Shown: one piece after another, positions 40,765 through 48,972 of the stretch | How positions within the stretch are numbered: position 1 is the stretch's first letter | Layout of the letters: the number at the start of each line of letters is the position of its first letter | Assembly: GCF_009831215.1 (NCBI RefSeq) | Contig: NZ_WUTW01000004.1 | Span: 62,001 to 126,000, forward strand | Length of the DNA: 64,000 nucleotides | Direction: 5' to 3' | DNA from: Actinomadura rayongensis | GTDB taxonomy: Bacteria > Actinomycetota > Actinomycetes > Streptosporangiales > Streptosporangiaceae | Program-made: the position numbers and the translations under genes | The notes under the pieces: generated by a model | What the model saw: the letters and a program-made list of their open reading frames with translations, nothing else | Told to the model about the DNA's origin: nothing | Databases searched by the model: none

Positions 40765-41427
40765 CACCGGGGCTGGCACGACGGCGACCCGGGCCTCGGC
40801 CCGACGTACGTCTTCCACAGCCCCGACGGCCACGAGCTGGAGATCTACTGGGAGAGCGAGTGGTACGCGGTGCCGCCCGAGCTGGCGCCCGCGCTGAAGA
40901 ACCAGGCGCAGGCGTACCCGGGGCGCGGCGTATGCGTCCGCCGCCTTGACCGCGTGAACTTCTTGGCCGCCGAGGTCGAGCCGAGCACCGGGTTCGTCCG
41001 GGACGTGCTCGGCGGGCGTCCGACCGAGCAGATCCGGCTGGACGACGGGACGATCGCCGGCCGCTGGCTCACCTTCACCAACAAGTCCTACGACCTCGTC
41101 TACACGCGCGACCGGACGGGCTCGCGTGGGCGCCTGCACCACATCGCGTTCGCCAACGAGACCCGCGAGGCATCCTGCGCGCCGCCGACGTGTTCCTGAC
41201 AAGGGCGTCTTCATCGAGACCGGCCCGCACAAGCACGCCATCCAGCAGACGTTCTTCCTCTACCTCTACGAACCGGGCGGCAACCGGATTCGCTGTGCCA
41301 CCCGGGCGCGCGGCTCGTGCTCTCCCCGGACTGGGAGACGTTCACGACGGAGGCCGAACGCGCCAAGGGTCAGGCGCGGGGGCTCAAGACGATCCACACC
41401 CACGGCACGCCGCCGGTGGAAGCGTGA
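40765..41427 (+). pseudogene. Decayed catechol 2,3-dioxygenase
   Basis: The reading covers the second half of an extradiol dioxygenase: RGWHDGDPGLGPTYVFHSPD, ELEIYWESEWYAVPPELAPA, RRLDRVNFLAAEV, RGRLHHIAFANETRE, FIETGPHKHAIQQTFFLYLY and the terminal GLKTIHTHGTPPVEA. The N-terminal VOC domain is absent. One-base losses near 41,169 and 41,200 and a further small deletion near 41,292 break the frame. The metal-ligand pieces survive, but the gene is dead. Confidence 0.8.
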
Positions 41428-41435
41428 CCGCGCGG

Positions 41436-41726
41436 CTAGACGCGCAGGCCCGTCCTGCCCCGCTCCCCGATCTCGCGCATGGCGGTGATGACGCTGGCCA
41501 GGTGCTCCCGCATGGCCTGTTCGGTCGCCACGGGATTCTGGGCGCACACCGCGTTGATGATCGCCACGTGCTCGGTCAGGCCGACCGCCGAACGTCCCGG
41601 ATGCATGGCGAGCCGGGACTGGTGCCGGACGCTCTGCGCCCGCAGCCGCTCCAGCCCGCGCGTCGCCGTCTCCTGCCCGCTGATCTCCCGGATCTGCCGG
41701 TGCAGTTCCTGGTTGGACGCCGCCAT
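41436..41726 (-). pseudogene. Remnant of a GntR-family regulator (FCD domain)
   Basis: About 96 codons give the C-terminal FCD ligand domain (ASNQELHRQIREISGQE, SRLAMHPGRSAVGLTEHVAI, REHLASVITAMREIGERGR). The DNA-binding winged helix is missing. It is convergent with the dioxygenase remnant. The trio MFS, dioxygenase and GntR matches a former aromatic-catabolism cluster. Confidence 0.7.
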
Positions 41727-41908
41727 GGGAGCGGATCGCCTCCCGGCGTCAACCTCGTCTTTGCCGACGCGGCCGCGCTGGACCGCGTCGGGCGAACTGC
41801 ACGCGCACCTCGCCGTAAATCCCATGGAACGCCACGGATCGTGACGAAACGGTGCCCTTTTGTGCGGGAAACGGCGCTAGGCTCGCCCGCGGAAAAGGAG
41901 TGCTCCCC

Positions 41909-42952
41909 ATGAAACGAATTGCCTTTGCGGCAATATGCATAACGATGGCTGGTTTGGCCTGTTTTGTCGGGTTGACGGTCTCGCGGTCGTCCACCGTGAC
42001 GCCCTCGGCCGCCGCCGCGCCGTCGTACACGTTCAAGGCGCAGCGGATCACCGGTCCCCGGCCGCCGAAGTCCGGGATCGACCACAACGTCGTCGCCCTC
42101 GGCACCGTGCGGCTCGCGATGTCGGCGAAGCAGACCGCGTACGTGGTCTCCGCGCTGCGCGCCAACGCGGCCACCGTCCGGACGATGGTGGACAACGAGG
42201 TGCGCTGCACCTGGCCGGGCGGAAGCAAGAACCTGGTCATGGGGCAGAACGTCTACGCGGGCACCGGCAAGGACCCGAAGTGGGAGGACGTCTGGATCGT
42301 CACCAAGTTCCTCCTGCACCCGGGCGTCGCCGCGACCGCCACCTGCACGACGTACGCGCGGGTCGCCTCGCTCTACAAGCAGCCGTCCTCGGTGATGATC
42401 GCGGGCGGCTCGCTGCGGTTCGCCGACACCTCGGTCGCCAACGCCGCGAGCGGGAAGCCGCTGGAGTACGACATGCCGTACGGCGACCTGCCCGTCGACG
42501 CCAGGCGCCGGACGCTGCGGCAGCCCGCGCTGCCCGTCACCGCCGCGCCGCCCGGGTTCCGGGAGCTCAGCGCGTTCGGCGACGTGGACTTCCAGGTCTG
42601 CCAGCGCAATGTGGCCTGCGACAAGAACGGGTCCACGACGGCCAAGTTCACGCTGATCGTCGCCCAGTGGGACTCCAAGGGCACGCACCTGTGCCACAGC
42701 GACGCGACGACCAGCGTCACGAAGACGGTCCCGTACTGGGTCCACCACGCCGTCGTGCCGCTCTACAAGCCGCACTTCAAGGTGTCCACGGCCGCCGGCT
42801 GCGCCCCCAAGTTCAGCGTCTACGTGCGCGTGGACTGGCTGCGCGGCCAGCCCGCGGCGGTGCAGGGCACGGCGGTCGGGCTGCCCGACCGGCGCGGCTC
42901 CGCCACGACGCACCGCTCGGCGATGAGCCACGCCTACCTCGTCCCGGCGTGA
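41909..42952 (+). CDS. Secreted protein of unknown function
   Basis: The 347-residue protein starts with a signal-anchor-like segment (residues 1-25) and then S/T/A-rich sequence. Its mature part has eight cysteines, including CTWPGG, CTTYAR, CQRNVAC and GCAPKF, and alternating hydrophobic beta patterns. No domain is recognised. AAAAGGAG lies 8 nt before the ATG at 41909. It has no evident partner gene and lies between the decayed region and aroA. Secretion and disulfide bonding are inferred. Confidence 0.75.
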   Translation: MKRIAFAAICITMAGLACFVGLTVSRSSTVTPSAAAAPSYTFKAQRITGPRPPKSGIDHNVVALGTVRLAMSAKQTAYVVSALRANAATVRTMVDNEVRCTWPGGSKNLVMGQNVYAGTGKDPKWEDVWIVTKFLLHPGVAATATCTTYARVASLYKQPSSVMIAGGSLRFADTSVANAASGKPLEYDMPYGDLPVDARRRTLRQPALPVTAAPPGFRELSAFGDVDFQVCQRNVACDKNGSTTAKFTLIVAQWDSKGTHLCHSDATTSVTKTVPYWVHHAVVPLYKPHFKVSTAAGCAPKFSVYVRVDWLRGQPAAVQGTAVGLPDRRGSATTHRSAMSHAYLVPA

Positions 42953-43055
42953 CCTGACCTGCTCGGCCCAAGGACGACGAGCGGGCGACCTCGTGTCTCC
43001 TCGTCCCGGGGTGAAATGACCCGGTCGGTCCGCGTCCGCGCGGGCCGGCCGGACG

Positions 43056-44366
43056 TCAGGCGCTCAGCGTCACCGCGCCGCCGGACAGGGCGGCGAGGTG
43101 GGCCGCGAAGCCCGGGTAGCTGGTGGCGACCGAGTCCCAGCCGTGGATGACGGTCGTGCCCTCGGCGACGAGGGCGTTGATGCAGGCGGACATCGCGATG
43201 CGGTGGTCGCCGTGGCTGTCCACGACGCCGCCGCGGACCGGGGCGCCGCCCTCGATGATCATGCCGTCCTCGGTCTCGTGCGCCCGTGCGCCGAACGCCC
43301 GCAGCATCCGGACCGTGCTGGCGATCCGGTCGCTCTCCTTGACGCGCAGCTCCTGGGCGCCGCTGATCGTGGTCGTGCCGGACGCGGCGGCGGCGGCGAC
43401 CGCGAGGATCGGGACCTCGTCGATGATCGACGGAATGTCCGCGCCGGAGATGTCGATGCCGGTCAGGCGGGTGCTGCGGGCGCGGATCAGGCCGGTGGAC
43501 GCGTCCACGTCGATGTCGGCGCCCATGCGGCGCAGGACGTCGACGAACCCGGTCCTGCCGAAGCCGAGGTAGACGTTCTCGACCGCCACCGACGCGTCCG
43601 GGACGATCAGGGCCGCGACGGTCCAGAAGGCCGCCTGCGACGGGTCGCCCGGGACGTCCACGTCGGTCGCGCGCAGCGGGGACGGCTCGATCGTCACCCG
43701 CGTCCCGTCCACGACGACGTTGCCGCCGAAGTCCGCCAGCATCTCCTCGGTGTGCCGCCGGGTGGGCGCGGGCTCGCGGACGCTCGTGGGGCCGCTCGCG
43801 CCGAGCCCGGCCAGCAGGATCGCCGACTTGACCTGCGCGCTCGCGACCGGCGAGTCGTAGTCGATGCCGGTGAGCCGCCCGCCCCGGACGCCGAGCGGCA
43901 GCAGGTCGCCGCCGCGGCGCCCGTCGATCGCGGCGCCCATCGCGCGCAGCGGGACCGCGACGCGGCTCATCGGGCGGGCGCGCAGGTACTGGTCGCCGGT
44001 GAGGACCGCGTAACCGTCGCGTCCGGCGCACACGCCCGCGAACAGGCGCGTGGCGGTGCCGGAGTTGCCGAGGTCGAGTGGTTCGTCCGGCTCGTCCTGG
44101 AGGCCGCCGCGCACGCGCAGGCCGTCGCCCGCCGGTTCGATCCGGACGCCGTAGCTCTCCAGCGCCAGCCGGGTGCGCCGCACGTCGTCGCCGCCCGACA
44201 GCCCGGTGATCAGGCTCTCGCCCTCGGCCAGGCCCGCGAGCAGCAGCGCCCGGTGGGAGATCGACTTGTCGCCCGGGACGCGCAGGCTCCCCGACAGGTG
44301 GCCGGGCCCTGTCAGCGACACCGTCCTCGCGGCGTCGACGTCCGACGATACGTCCGGTGCCACCAC
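43056..44366 (-). CDS. aroA: 3-phosphoshikimate 1-carboxyvinyltransferase (EPSP synthase)
   Basis: The 436-residue protein transfers enolpyruvate from PEP to shikimate-3-phosphate. It has VPGDKSISHRALLLAGL (residues 30-46), LGNSGTATRLFAG, YDSPVASAQVKSAILLAGLG and RVKESDRIA with DSHGDHRIAMS near the end. The GTG at 44366 has GGAGG 7 nt upstream. The GDKSISHR form differs from the GSKSxTNR form I associate with the housekeeping enzyme of many actinomycetes. It may therefore be a second copy belonging to the adjacent cluster; only 44 bp separate it from the next gene upstream. Confidence 0.93.
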   Translation of the reverse strand: MVAPDVSSDVDAARTVSLTGPGHLSGSLRVPGDKSISHRALLLAGLAEGESLITGLSGGDDVRRTRLALESYGVRIEPAGDGLRVRGGLQDEPDEPLDLGNSGTATRLFAGVCAGRDGYAVLTGDQYLRARPMSRVAVPLRAMGAAIDGRRGGDLLPLGVRGGRLTGIDYDSPVASAQVKSAILLAGLGASGPTSVREPAPTRRHTEEMLADFGGNVVVDGTRVTIEPSPLRATDVDVPGDPSQAAFWTVAALIVPDASVAVENVYLGFGRTGFVDVLRRMGADIDVDASTGLIRARSTRLTGIDISGADIPSIIDEVPILAVAAAAASGTTTISGAQELRVKESDRIASTVRMLRAFGARAHETEDGMIIEGGAPVRGGVVDSHGDHRIAMSACINALVAEGTTVIHGWDSVATSYPGFAAHLAALSGGAVTLSA

Positions 44367-44410
44367 TGCCCGACCTCCCTGGAAACCGATTCCGCCCGTG
44401 CCCCGCAACC

Positions 44411-45034
44411 CTACCGATTCGCCGCGCACGGCCGGGCCGGGACGAGCCCCGCGACCTCGGACACCAGGTCGTCCACCGGACGCTCGGCGGACAGGACGAG
44501 CTGCGGGTACGGCAGCAGCGGCCGGACGCGGTCGAACGCCGCCGCGTACCGGGTCAGCTTCCGCTCCGCGCCGCCGCCGTGCAGCAGCCGGTCCCCCTTC
44601 GGGCGCGCGGTGATCCGGCGCAGCGCCTCGGCGGCGGGCAGGTCGAGGTGGACGGACACGTCGGGCGTCGGCAGCCGTCCGTAGATCGCGGCGAGGACGT
44701 CGAGCTTCGCGGCGTCCCAGAACGCGGCGACGGCCAGCCACCGCACGACGTAGGTCTCGGTGAGCAGGACGTGCCCGGACCCGGCCGGGTGCAGCGCCGC
44801 GTGCGCCTGCGCGACCATCTCGACGGCGTGCGCGACCTCGGCCTCGTCCGCGCTGACGAGCTGCCGCCAGTTCGCGGCGCCGCGCCCGACGGCGACGTCG
44901 TCCAGCAGCCGTTTGCCCATCGACCGCAGCGTCAGCGGCGAGCACGGCAGTCCGGCCGCGGTGACGGCGGTGCGGAGGCGGTCGGCGAGCGTGGACTTCC
45001 CGGCGCCGTCCACGCCGGTGATCTCGATCAGCAT
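44411..45034 (-). CDS. Thymidylate-kinase-like P-loop kinase
   Basis: The 207-residue protein has a P-loop GVDGAGKST (residues 7-15), VLLTETYVVRW in the position of the DRY/ERY loop, and a lid-like RITARPKGDR. This matches the thymidylate kinase fold, but its divergence and place in a biosynthetic operon suggest phosphorylation of another substrate. The ATG at 45034 overlaps the aminotransferase stop by 7 bp. Confidence 0.8.
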   Translation of the reverse strand: MLIEITGVDGAGKSTLADRLRTAVTAAGLPCSPLTLRSMGKRLLDDVAVGRGAANWRQLVSADEAEVAHAVEMVAQAHAALHPAGSGHVLLTETYVVRWLAVAAFWDAAKLDVLAAIYGRLPTPDVSVHLDLPAAEALRRITARPKGDRLLHGGGAERKLTRYAAAFDRVRPLLPYPQLVLSAERPVDDLVSEVAGLVPARPCAANR

Positions 45035-46239
45035 CGCGCGCGTCCTTCCGCGAGGGCGGCCCCGGCGTGCCGGAACGCGGCCTCGTAGCGGGCCAGGACG
45101 GGTTCGGAGTCCTCGTACAGGTCCCGTCCGGCGAACTCGATCAGATCGGTCATGCAGCGATCGGTGCCGGGGAAGTCGCCGGGCACCGCGCGCACCGGCC
45201 CGGGGAGGCCGTCGTCCAACAGGCCGGGATCGGTGAAGAGAGGCGTGCGGTGCAGCGCCTTCGCGGGCCGCCGGACGGCCAACCCGGCCGCTTTCAGCAG
45301 TTGGACGACCCGGTCGGCGGGCGTCTCCGGGTCGGTCCAGCGGCAGTGGAACTTGTAGAGCGTCCCGTGCGCGTGGTCGCGGCCCAGCGGACGCAGCGCG
45401 GGGAGCAGCGCGCCGAGCAGCGCGTCCAGCCGCGCGAGGTTCCGGTTCCGGACCGCGACGGTCGTCGGGAGGCGGTCCAGGTGGTCGTCGCAGAGGATCG
45501 CGGCGGCGGGCGACGGACGCAGGTTGTGCCCGAGGCCGGTCTCGGCCAGCGCGCGCAGCGCCGGGTCGGCGACGTCGGCGAGCGCCCGGTGCTTGGGCTG
45601 GCCGAAGACGAGCGCGCGTTCGTAGACGTCCCGGTCGGTGGTGAGCAGCACCCCGGCGAGGCCGCCGGAGACCATCTTGGTCGTGCCGAGGCTGAACGCC
45701 GCGACGTGCCCGGCGGACCCGACAGGACGGCCCCGCCACCGGGTGCCGTGCGCGTGCGAGCAGTCCTCGACCAGCGCGAGGCCGTGCCGGTCGGCGAGCG
45801 CCCGCGCGTCGTCCAGCGGGACGGGACGGCCCCACAGGTGCGTCACGACCAGCGCCCGCGTGCGCGCGGTGATCCGCCGGGCCGCGTCCGCCAGGTCGAT
45901 GCGGCCGTCCGCGGGCAGCGAGTCGCACAGCACGGGCCGCAGCCCGAGCGCCAGCAGCGGCGTCGCGGTGGCCCGGAAGGTGTTCGACGGGACCAGCACC
46001 TCGGCGCCCGGTTCGAGCGCGAGCCCGTGGTAGGCGCCGGCCAACGCGGCGGTCCCCGAGTTGCACAGCACGGCGGACGCGCCGGGGAGCAGGACGTCCG
46101 CCAGCCGCCGTTCGCACGCGGCGATGTCCGGATCGTCGCCCGTGGTGGAGTACATCGTCCCGGCGCGGACGCGGGCGGTCACGCGGGCGACGGCGCGCTC
46201 GGAGTAGAACGGCCAGAGCCGCGGCCCGTCAGAACCCAT
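45028..46239 (-). CDS. DegT/DnrJ/EryC1/StrS-family PLP aminotransferase
   Basis: The 403-residue protein is a PLP-dependent sugar- or cyclitol-type aminotransferase. The cofactor lysine is Lys188 in FSLGTTKMVSGG, the ring-stacking and Asp region is LVEDCSHAHG (Asp159), and the phosphate site is SGTAALAGAY. Family members usually transaminate keto sugars or related ketones in antibiotic pathways. It overlaps both the kinase gene and the ATP-grasp gene by several bases, so it belongs to one operon. Confidence 0.9.
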   Translation of the reverse strand: MGSDGPRLWPFYSERAVARVTARVRAGTMYSTTGDDPDIAACERRLADVLLPGASAVLCNSGTAALAGAYHGLALEPGAEVLVPSNTFRATATPLLALGLRPVLCDSLPADGRIDLADAARRITARTRALVVTHLWGRPVPLDDARALADRHGLALVEDCSHAHGTRWRGRPVGSAGHVAAFSLGTTKMVSGGLAGVLLTTDRDVYERALVFGQPKHRALADVADPALRALAETGLGHNLRPSPAAAILCDDHLDRLPTTVAVRNRNLARLDALLGALLPALRPLGRDHAHGTLYKFHCRWTDPETPADRVVQLLKAAGLAVRRPAKALHRTPLFTDPGLLDDGLPGPVRAVPGDFPGTDRCMTDLIEFAGRDLYEDSEPVLARYEAAFRHAGAALAEGRARC

Positions 46240-47182
46240 CGCCGCGCTCCTTCAGTCGGTCGATCACCAGGTCGGCGTGGATCCCGGTGATCCGCCCGCC
46301 CGTCCGGTCGTGCTCGGTGCCGGTGAAGAACCGCCAGCTCGGGACCGTGGGGTTCACCTCGATCACGGCGTGGCCGTCGGGGGTCTCGACGAGGTCCAGC
46401 GACGCCAGGTCCAGGCCGAGGACGCCGAGCGCCCGGCCGACGAGCGCGAGCAGCGCGGCGTCGGGCTCGTGCGGCTCCCACCGGGCGGGGTCCATGAGGA
46501 CGCGGGCGCCCTGGACGGCCGCGCCGAGTTCGGCCGTCCGGTGGTAGGAGCAGACGACGACGCGTCCGCCGATCACGATGACGCGCAGTTCGCGTCCCGG
46601 GCTCGGCAGGAACCGCTGCGCGCACAGTTCTCCATAGCGGCGGAGCAGGTGCCAGCCCACGGTCTCCTCGCGCAGGCCGAGCGACCCGTCCCGGTACCGC
46701 CGTTCGGGGCCGAGCGCCGCCATCCGGGTCACGTCGAGCGACGCGTGCCCGTGGACGGGCTTGAGCACGATCTCGCCCCAGTCGGCGAGGCAGCGGGCGA
46801 TCTCGTCCAGCGTCCGGACGGTCCGGGTGGCGGGCACCGGCACGCCCGCGCCGGCGAGCAGCGCGGCCTGCCGCACCTTGTTCTTGGCGCGCCGCAGGGA
46901 GTCCACGGTGTTCAGCACCCGCGTCCCGCCGTCCTCCATGACGCCGAGCCAGTCGTACAGCAGCGCGAGATCGCCTTCGTGGCGGTTCAGCACGCGCGGC
47001 CGGACGAGCGCCAGGTCCGGCAGCGCGGGACGTCCCGCCGACGGGTCGGGGAAGCCTTGTGCGATCAGCCGCGTCCAGTCGACGGTGTCGGCGGTGATCC
47101 CGCGTTCGCCGAGCGCGTCGCAGAGCAGCCGTCCCTCCGCCGACGGCTCGCCGCGATCGAGGACCCACACGTTCGGTGTCAT
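46229..47182 (-). CDS. RimK-like ATP-grasp ligase
   Basis: The 317-residue protein has an ATP-grasp fold. RVLNTVDSLRRAKNKVRQA precedes the ATP subdomain, GEIVLKPVHGHASLDV is the loop that covers ATP, ELRVIVIGGRVV follows, and the metal-binding motif is VIEVNPTVPSWRFF. Such enzymes join a carboxylate to an amine via an acyl phosphate, often adding residues to peptides, proteins or carrier-linked substrates. The ATG at 47182 overlaps the ABC transporter stop. Candidates for its substrate are the 34-residue peptide coded at 59421 or a carrier-bound acid, but neither is shown. Confidence 0.88.
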   Translation of the reverse strand: MTPNVWVLDRGEPSAEGRLLCDALGERGITADTVDWTRLIAQGFPDPSAGRPALPDLALVRPRVLNRHEGDLALLYDWLGVMEDGGTRVLNTVDSLRRAKNKVRQAALLAGAGVPVPATRTVRTLDEIARCLADWGEIVLKPVHGHASLDVTRMAALGPERRYRDGSLGLREETVGWHLLRRYGELCAQRFLPSPGRELRVIVIGGRVVVCSYHRTAELGAAVQGARVLMDPARWEPHEPDAALLALVGRALGVLGLDLASLDLVETPDGHAVIEVNPTVPSWRFFTGTEHDRTGGRITGIHADLVIDRLKERGDGF

Positions 47183-48972
47183 CGCGTCCCTTCTCCCACG
47201 TGGTAGGCGGCGGCCTGCGCCGTGAACAGTTCGGCATAGCGCGGGGAGGCGGCGAGCAGGTCCGCGTGGGCGCCCGCGAGCGCCCCGCCCGCGGCGTCCA
47301 GGAACACGACGAGGTCGGCGCGCACGGCGGTCGTCATCCGGTGGGTGACGAGGACGGTGATCGTCCCGGTCGCGGCGGCGCGGCGGCGGGCATCCCGGAC
47401 GTAGTGCCCGACGACGGCCTCCTCGGCGGCGGGGTCCAGGCCGGCGCCGGGCTCGTCCACCAGGTGCAGCAGCGGCCGGTCGCGCAGCCGGCCGCGCGCT
47501 ATGGCGAGCTGCTGCCACTGGCCGCCCGACAGGTCGACGGCGCCAGGCAGGGTGCGTCCGACGGGGGTGTCCAGGCCGTCCGGCAGGCCGCGCGCCCAGG
47601 CGCCGTCGCCGCAGGAGCGCAGGGCGTCCCAGGCGGCCGGGGCGTCGTCCAGGCGCGGCAGGTCGCCGACGCCGATGTTCTGCCCGGCGGTCAGCTCGTA
47701 GCGGACGAAGTCCTGGAACGTCACGGCGATGGCCGCGTGCCAGTCGTCGCGCGCGAAGCCGGCGATGTCGGCGCCGTCGAGCAGGATCCGGCCCCGCGTC
47801 GGGGCGTAGACGCCGGTGAGCAGCTTGACGAGCGTGCTCTTTCCCGCGCCGTTCTCGCCGATCAGGACGACGAGGGAGCCCGCGGGGACGTGCAGCGTGA
47901 CGCCGTCCAGCGCCGGGGGGCCGTCGTCGTAGGCGAAGCCGACGCCGTCCAGGTCGAGGCCGTGGACGATCCGGGACGGCACCGGCGGCGCCGTCCCGGG
48001 CGCCCGCTCCCCCGCGAAACGCCCGCGCAGCCAGAGGTAGTCGCGCATCACGTCCCCGACGGACACGAGCCTGCCGAGCGCGGCGGCGGCCTGCCCGCTG
48101 ACGAGCTGGGACCGCCGCACGACGGCCGCGACCATGAGCAGCTGCCCCACGCTGGCCTGGTGGTCGGCGGCGCGGACGACGACGAGCCCGAGGCCCGCCG
48201 TGAAGACCGCCGCGTACACCGCCCAGCCCGCCGACCGCAGGACCGTCGGCCGCGCGGTCCGGCGGCGCAGCGCGGCGACGCCCCGGTCGGCGACGGCGCG
48301 GTGCCGCCGGAGGAGTTCGGCGCCGAGCCCGTGGACGCGCAGCTCGGCGGCGGCCGTCGGCGAGGCGGCGAGGTCCAGGAGGGCGGTCGCGGTCGTCCGG
48401 TCGGCCGCCAGGTCCCGTTCGGCGGCGGTCCGCGCCCGCGCCGCCACGCGTTCCAGCGCGACGGGCAGGACGGCGGCCAGCGGCAGCGCGGCCAGCGGCG
48501 GGTAGACGAGCCCGAGGACCAGCGCGATGCCGAGCGCCCGCAGGACCGCCTGGAACAGCGCGAGCAGATGGCGGGGACCGGCGGCGAGCAGGACGCGGCC
48601 GTCGCGGACGGCGCCCAGCCGCCGCCGGTACTCCGCGCCCTCCAGCCGCCGGAGCCGGGGTTCGGTCGCCGCCGCGTGCGCGACCTGCTCCAGCAGCCGG
48701 AGCGCGACATGGTCCGACAGGCCGAACCCGATGTTGGCGGCGAGGACGGTGACCGTCCAGCCGACGCTGAACAGGACGGCCGTCAGCACCGCGCCGCGCA
48801 TCACCTCGGCGTCGTCGTGCTCCAGGTAGCCGTCCACGATCTGCTGGAAGCCGACCGCGTACGCCGACATCGCGAACGCGCCGACGATCCACACGACCAG
48901 CGCCGCGACCATGTGGCGGGGCGCGGCGCGGAACCCGAGCGCGAGGACCCGCGGCCAGACCGCGCGCCTCAC
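47179..48972 (-). CDS. ABC transporter, fused permease and ATPase (half-transporter 1)
   Basis: The 597-residue protein has six membrane helices followed by an ATPase domain. That domain has Walker A LIGENGAGKST, signature LSGGQWQQLAIARG and Walker B HLVDEPGAGLD. The start is the GTG at 48972, overlapping the stop of the second transporter gene (GTGA). Together they probably form a heterodimeric exporter of the cluster product. Confidence 0.9.
   Translation of the reverse strand: MRRAVWPRVLALGFRAAPRHMVAALVVWIVGAFAMSAYAVGFQQIVDGYLEHDDAEVMRGAVLTAVLFSVGWTVTVLAANIGFGLSDHVALRLLEQVAHAAATEPRLRRLEGAEYRRRLGAVRDGRVLLAAGPRHLLALFQAVLRALGIALVLGLVYPPLAALPLAAVLPVALERVAARARTAAERDLAADRTTATALLDLAASPTAAAELRVHGLGAELLRRHRAVADRGVAALRRRTARPTVLRSAGWAVYAAVFTAGLGLVVVRAADHQASVGQLLMVAAVVRRSQLVSGQAAAALGRLVSVGDVMRDYLWLRGRFAGERAPGTAPPVPSRIVHGLDLDGVGFAYDDGPPALDGVTLHVPAGSLVVLIGENGAGKSTLVKLLTGVYAPTRGRILLDGADIAGFARDDWHAAIAVTFQDFVRYELTAGQNIGVGDLPRLDDAPAAWDALRSCGDGAWARGLPDGLDTPVGRTLPGAVDLSGGQWQQLAIARGRLRDRPLLHLVDEPGAGLDPAAEEAVVGHYVRDARRRAAATGTITVLVTHRMTTAVRADLVVFLDAAGGALAGAHADLLAASPRYAELFTAQAAAYHVGEGTR

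Noticed and set aside
35000..41900. A mobile element or prophage carrying the NACHT module
   Set aside because: No transposase, integrase, phage structural gene or clear direct repeats were seen in this interval.
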